Below, piece after piece: positions 9,101 to 11,693 of a stretch of 11,693 bases of DNA. The DNA is from CAZYIW01 sp964647705 (GTDB lineage: Bacteria; Pseudomonadota; Gammaproteobacteria; PS1; Pseudothioglobaceae). The position numbers were made by a program, and so were the translations under genes. Location of the stretch: positions 1-11,693 of the forward strand of contig CAZYIW010000036.1 of NCBI GenBank assembly GCA_964647705.1. The letters are read 5' to 3'. Position 1 is the stretch's first letter, and each line of letters starts with the position of its first letter. The notes below the pieces were generated by a model. It ran no database searches, was not told where the DNA came from, and worked only from the letters and a program-made list of their open reading frames with translations.

Positions 9101-9241
9101 ATATTGCAACCCATGGCACTTTCTTTGGGGTATGGATTACTCTTTGGTACCTTAATGACTCTGATTCTTTTGCCAAACTTGTATCTAATGAATTTTCAAT
9201 TTATTAATTGGATACAAAAAAGATTTTCTCTCAAGGGTTAA
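6188..9241 (+). CDS. RND-family (AcrB/MexB-type) efflux transporter permease subunit
   Basis: A proton-driven inner-membrane exporter of 1017 residues, close to the usual 1030-1050. The architecture is a single span (about 13-31), a large periplasmic porter region (about 35-330), a block of spans (about 336-487), another span (about 518-535), a second periplasmic region (about 540-840) and a last block of spans (about 846-1003). TM4 carries the paired proton-relay aspartates Asp401-Asp402 in GIVVDDSIIVAES. In TM10 the matching stretch is VIVNDSLVL (Asn910-Asp911), so the lysine found there in AcrB (Lys940) is absent. Arg946 in RLRAVLLTTL matches a conserved TM11 arginine. No adaptor (membrane fusion) or outer-membrane partner gene is adjacent: typA is upstream and the next gene is on the other strand. 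The substrate cannot be told from sequence. The last 11 bases overlap the convergent DUF255 gene. No Shine-Dalgarno is visible before the ATG. Confidence 0.92.
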   Translation: MNSFLNFLVRQKKLALVFTLGFIVLGLLALKNIQRDQFPAVDFEVVNIFGSMLNASPEDIEQNLTNPIEDELSNISGIDTYTSQSREGRTRIEIKLSQDADDASEVKQEIRNAVNSISSFPEEVDQRPRVTDRKTSRTSILKISLGSSAFNYDQIRDITDDIAESLEMVEGVSEVVKDGYRERQIQVVINPEKLYQYELSLPKVVDLIKKQNNRYTAGSNNSDNFEKNIVVLAKYQQSDAIGDVVLKSTFDGPILRLKDIATIQESSEKEETIVRVNGKTGFTIRVRKQANADVIDTVDRVKEELESINQKYDNKLEMIFSDDKSRYVRNRLDIVTNNGIVGLIFVLIVLGVFLTFKTAFWVAMSLPVSLLGAVFLLGINGETINLVSLAAMILVLGIVVDDSIIVAESIYHYKQLGQDRYQATVNGFKRVILPVTTTILTTIIAFSAMFMMSGTMGKFIYVIPLVVIFALTLSFLECSIALPAHLAHAKETSKSKNWFIAVEKRFVLIINKLLNWRYLVVGFFTLVLLATLWFAKENMKFVLFPEIGVETVIGRMNMQQGSSVENTARKADEVDKMIEQVVGEDMVSLTTQVGQYFAYKARYTIELIPPADRQQDVQTTIKQLNQKAKQIQGLEKLRFSGRRPGPPQGEDIEINLISADNTARKLASDALEKILKDIEGLDDIERDDDPGKERVEVKIDFEKMARLGVDFSSVKQYLRAAFQGIDATDIRKGQNDISFRVYIGSLNNSEDFIRNVKVSNKNGKPIPLSEFSSVQMLIGEPDLNHYNGQRATKISAGVDDEILTSTEAMDLALSELNLDQNFPKVRAISEGGAKETNDSMADFKEAFLLSIFAIYILLVLLFNSFTQPILILFAIPFSIIGVVWAFFLHGDVLSFFAMLGTLALVGVIVNDSLVLVSHLNYLKRKPENQNVDPKVWIVEGTKDRLRAVLLTTLTTLAGVLPLAYGIGGTDFILQPMALSLGYGLLFGTLMTLILLPNLYLMNFQFINWIQKRFSLKG

Positions 9242-11519
9242 GACCTACACTGGTTGGTGCTAGACACACCTTATCACTACAGGCTTGTATTTTAAGTGTG
9301 AGTTGGGCAGTAGCAATTGCTTGGGTGTTTTTTTCAAGGGAAGCGGAGATATCAATCTGATTTTCATAAATTGCAATTGACTCATCTGAAAAAGTTAATT
9401 TTTTAATCATACCGCGTGGATATTGAATGTTTGAGAGCGAAAAAATATCCGGATTATTGTTGATTAGCTGCGTGGCAATCAGTGAACCTTGTAATGTTTT
9501 GTGTGCATTGATATGCCAACCTGGTTTTAGGTTAATTTGCACGGTTAAATGCCTGCCATCATGCCAATGGGTTTGAATTCTTACACGACCATCATAAGCG
9601 TATTGAACGTTTGACGATTCATTATTAGTCAGACTATTAAAGCCTTGCACAAATGAGACGTAACTGTATGGATCTTTCTTAATTAAACTAGAATAAGCAC
9701 CTATGAGTTGTCCGGCTTGTATTTGATAGGCCGTGTCACCAGTTCGTTGAAACAGCTTGACTAAAACTTGATAGGCAATGCCATTGGTAGAAGGCAGAGC
9801 ATCATCAAAAATTTGCTTAATACTTGAATTGAGATTTTTCTTCCCAGTATTCATGTGATAGCCAAAATATTCACTGTCCCAGAAATTTTGGTTCATTTTT
9901 CGCACCAATGTTTCAGCACGATCTAACCAGATAGAGTCTTGAGTTTGGTCAAAAACGCTAATAAGGGCATGGGTGAAGTAGGCATAATCTTCAAATAACG
10001 CAGGCGTTGATATTTTTTGATTAATACTGACTCGATAAAGACTACCATCTTTGTAAAATTGATCAAATAAATACTGTGCTAGGGCAACCCCTGCATCAAT
10101 GTATTTGGAGTTATTAAAAGCTTGCCCGGCTTCAATAAAACTTGGAATCATGAGTGCATTCCAAGACAGGAGCACCTTATCATCGGTCAGAGGCGGTATG
10201 CGTTTTAGTCTTTGGTCATAGATTGCATCTATTAGCTGATCAACCTGGATGTAATGTTCGGGTTGAAGCTGTGTAATATCAAAAAATCGAATCACATTTT
10301 TGTCTTCAAATTCCGTGTGTTTGGATAAGTCGAACCAGCGTTTGGCTCGTTGAAATTGGGCATCGGTCAATATTGACTTAAGCTCATCTTTTGTCCAAGT
10401 AAAAAATGTGCCTTCTTCACCTTCAGAATCTGCATCAGTTGCGGAATGAAATCCGCCATATTGATCCTGCATTTCTCTGAGTGTATAGTCAAGAGTCTGT
10501 TGTGCAATTCTTTTGTATAAAGGCTTACGAGTTAATGCATAGGCACGCGTGTAAACCAAAGATAATTGAGCCTGATTGTAGAGCATTTTTTCAAAATGTG
10601 GCACCATCCAGGCGTTGTCAACCGAATAACGATGGAATCCGCCACCAATCACATCATAAAAGCCGCCGGTAGCCATCGCATCCAAAGTAGTGATAATGGC
10701 TGTGAGTTTTTCATTTGATGGATTACGTCTTTGTTCATCAAGTAAAAACAACAACAAACTTTCCTGTGGGAACTTTGGCGCTTGACCCAAACCGCCTTGA
10801 ATTTCATCAAAGTCTGCCAAAATACTTTGTGTGGTTTTCTCAATGGTTGGCTGGTCCAAGGCAACAGCTTTCAATTGTTTTTGAGCATTTTGTATTGTCT
10901 CAACCATGCTTTGGTTTTGATTGGCTAAGCTTAAAATGCGTTCACTTTCATTGAGCCATAATTGACCCAGTTGCGGGATAACTGAAGTCAAGCGTTCCTT
11001 GTCAATGTAAGTATCGGTTAAAAAAGCACGACCATCAGGAGTTAAAAATACATTCAGTGGCCAACCACCCCCACCAGTAGTTAATCGAGAAATATTCATG
11101 AAAGTGGCATCCACATCAGGCTGAACCTCTCGATCAACTTTGATGGCAATAAAGTGTTTGTTCATCAGTTTTGCCACTTCTAGATTGTCAAAACTTTCCT
11201 CTTCCATCACATGACACCAGTGGCAAGTGGCATAGCCAATTGAGAGAAAAATCAATTTATTTTCTTTTTTGGCTTTATCGAAGGCTTCGTCAGACCACGA
11301 ATACCAGTTGATTGGATTGTGTGCATGTTGCACCAGATAAGGCGATTGTTCTAAGATCAAGTGGTTGATAAACGTAGCACGACCATCTGCGTTTAAATGA
11401 TGTGTTCTTGGTGTGTAGTTTTCTCCTTTGTCAAGATAAGCCTTTTGCAAAGCCTCCTTCGGATGAGCCATGATCAGTGTAGGCAATAGGATAAAAAAAC
11501 CAAATAAAATTCTCAGCAT
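9231..11519 (-). CDS. Secreted DUF255 / thioredoxin-like (DsbH, YyaL/SPATA20-type) protein with a C-terminal DsbD N-domain-like extension
   Basis: Predicted 762 residues. Residues 1-18 look like a signal peptide (Arg3, hydrophobic FGFFILLPTLIM, likely cleavage after Ala18), so a periplasmic location is inferred. A thioredoxin-fold DUF255 domain (about 47-210) contains the family hallmark ATCHWCHVM with a CxxC pair Cys99-Cys102, and GGGGWPLNVFLTPDG (149-163). An (alpha/alpha) barrel-like region follows (about 225-630) with family motifs APKFPQE (247-253), IGGGFHRYSVD (291-301), DADSEGEEG (362-370) and DDKVLLSWN. Residues about 638-762 are extra relative to ordinary YyaL-type proteins. They resemble the DsbD N-terminal domain, with LKPGWHINA, a YP motif and a final QACSDKVCLAPT holding Cys747 and Cys752. 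The biochemical role of DUF255 proteins is not well established; periplasmic thiol-disulfide exchange is my inference. It lies downstream of ruvA but has its own likely promoter, and its 3' end overlaps the RND gene. Confidence 0.88.
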   Translation of the reverse strand: MLRILFGFFILLPTLIMAHPKEALQKAYLDKGENYTPRTHHLNADGRATFINHLILEQSPYLVQHAHNPINWYSWSDEAFDKAKKENKLIFLSIGYATCHWCHVMEEESFDNLEVAKLMNKHFIAIKVDREVQPDVDATFMNISRLTTGGGGWPLNVFLTPDGRAFLTDTYIDKERLTSVIPQLGQLWLNESERILSLANQNQSMVETIQNAQKQLKAVALDQPTIEKTTQSILADFDEIQGGLGQAPKFPQESLLLFLLDEQRRNPSNEKLTAIITTLDAMATGGFYDVIGGGFHRYSVDNAWMVPHFEKMLYNQAQLSLVYTRAYALTRKPLYKRIAQQTLDYTLREMQDQYGGFHSATDADSEGEEGTFFTWTKDELKSILTDAQFQRAKRWFDLSKHTEFEDKNVIRFFDITQLQPEHYIQVDQLIDAIYDQRLKRIPPLTDDKVLLSWNALMIPSFIEAGQAFNNSKYIDAGVALAQYLFDQFYKDGSLYRVSINQKISTPALFEDYAYFTHALISVFDQTQDSIWLDRAETLVRKMNQNFWDSEYFGYHMNTGKKNLNSSIKQIFDDALPSTNGIAYQVLVKLFQRTGDTAYQIQAGQLIGAYSSLIKKDPYSYVSFVQGFNSLTNNESSNVQYAYDGRVRIQTHWHDGRHLTVQINLKPGWHINAHKTLQGSLIATQLINNNPDIFSLSNIQYPRGMIKKLTFSDESIAIYENQIDISASLEKNTQAIATAQLTLKIQACSDKVCLAPTSVGLNP

Positions 11520-11525
11520 GGTTTG

Positions 11526-11558
11526 ATTATAACCAACAGATTTTTTTCACACTGTCAA
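11526..11558 (-). promoter_or_regulatory. Sigma-70 type promoter for the DUF255 gene, predicted leaderless start
   Basis: Read on the minus strand there is a perfect -35 hexamer TTGACA (11558-11553) and a perfect -10 hexamer TATAAT (11531-11526). The spacer is 21 bases, longer than the optimal 17. Six bases separate the -10 from the ATG, so the usual distance puts +1 on the A of the start codon (11519). It lies in the 54-base gap after ruvA, where no ribosome-binding site is visible. Confidence 0.55.
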
Positions 11559-11573
11559 TTAACCGTACAAATA

Positions 11574-11693
11574 TTATTTGTTTTGGAGCGCCAGACGAAT
11601 CAGTTGTTCAGTTGATAAATTCTCTCCTTCAACAGTGGAGAGCATTTTTTGTGCTTCTTTGGGTTTGAAGCCCAAGGCTTGTAATGCAGACAA
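11574..11693 (-). CDS. ruvA: Holliday junction helicase subunit RuvA, C-terminal end (5' part beyond window edge)
   Basis: RuvA binds Holliday junctions as a tetramer and loads the RuvB motor for branch migration. Only the last 39 codons and the TAA (11574-11576) are inside the window. They encode LSALQALGFKPKEAQKML, followed by a serine/threonine-rich stretch and STEQLIRLALQNK. This is the pattern of RuvA domain III, the small three-helix domain that contacts RuvB (compare A-ALVALGYKPQEAxRMV...SETLIREAL in family members, from memory). ruvB does not follow directly; the next gene downstream is the DUF255 protein. The identification rests on a short segment but the motif is characteristic. 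Confidence 0.85.
   Translation of the reverse strand: MSALQALGFKPKEAQKMLSTVEGENLSTEQLIRLALQNK

Noticed and set aside
11568..11580. Odd palindrome CAAATA-T-TATTTG overlapping the ruvA stop codon, upstream of the DUF255 promoter
   Set aside because: Short and AT-rich, partly coding, single copy in the window; not enough to call an operator.
1..11693. CRISPR arrays, insertion sequences, phage or toxin-antitoxin genes, tRNA or rRNA genes
   Set aside because: No repeated units, transposase-like proteins, small gene pairs or RNA-gene signatures were seen; the coding strands are almost fully occupied by housekeeping genes.

Overview
The window looks like ordinary chromosomal DNA from a gammaproteobacterium. 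It is AT-rich (about 40% G+C by eye, not counted). IspB, RlmE, TypA, DinG, TrkH and RuvA all resemble their Escherichia coli counterparts closely, but the gene order is not that of E. coli. Sulfur-oxidising symbiont-type lineages (the SUP05/Thioglobus group) would fit this composition and these gene types, but that placement is only an impression. There are no phage genes, insertion sequences, CRISPR arrays, tRNAs or rRNAs. Nearly every base is coding; the longest gap between genes is 70 bases.

Layout, left to right. (1) The 3' half of trkH (+), a potassium uptake channel subunit, runs in from the left edge. (2) A compact minus-strand operon follows, rlmE-ispB-dinG in transcription order: a 23S rRNA 2'-O-methyltransferase, octaprenyl diphosphate synthase, and an Fe-S DEAH-box DNA helicase. 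rlmE and ispB are 7 bases apart, and ispB and dinG overlap by one base. dinG contains a run of 100 N that hides most of its iron-sulfur domain. (3) typA/bipA (+) diverges from rlmE across 70 bases. A large RND-family exporter gene (+) follows 29 bases after typA. (4) A minus-strand gene encodes a secreted DUF255 (thioredoxin-like DsbH/YyaL/SPATA20) protein with an additional C-terminal domain resembling the N-terminal domain of DsbD. Its 3' end overlaps the RND gene tail-to-tail by 11 bases. (5) The last 39 codons of ruvA (−) lie at the right edge.

Functionally the window mixes housekeeping roles. RlmE and TypA both act on the large ribosomal subunit and share one intergenic region. IspB makes the side chain of the respiratory quinone. 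DinG and RuvA act on DNA repair and recombination intermediates. TrkH and the RND pump are inner-membrane transporters. The DUF255-DsbD_N-like fusion is the least understood protein here.

I found no clear novel multi-gene system. The points most worth a second look are the predicted periplasmic DUF255-DsbD_N-like fusion, its near-consensus promoter that would start transcription at the start codon, the lack of a Shine-Dalgarno sequence at all six visible start codons, and the assembly gap inside dinG.
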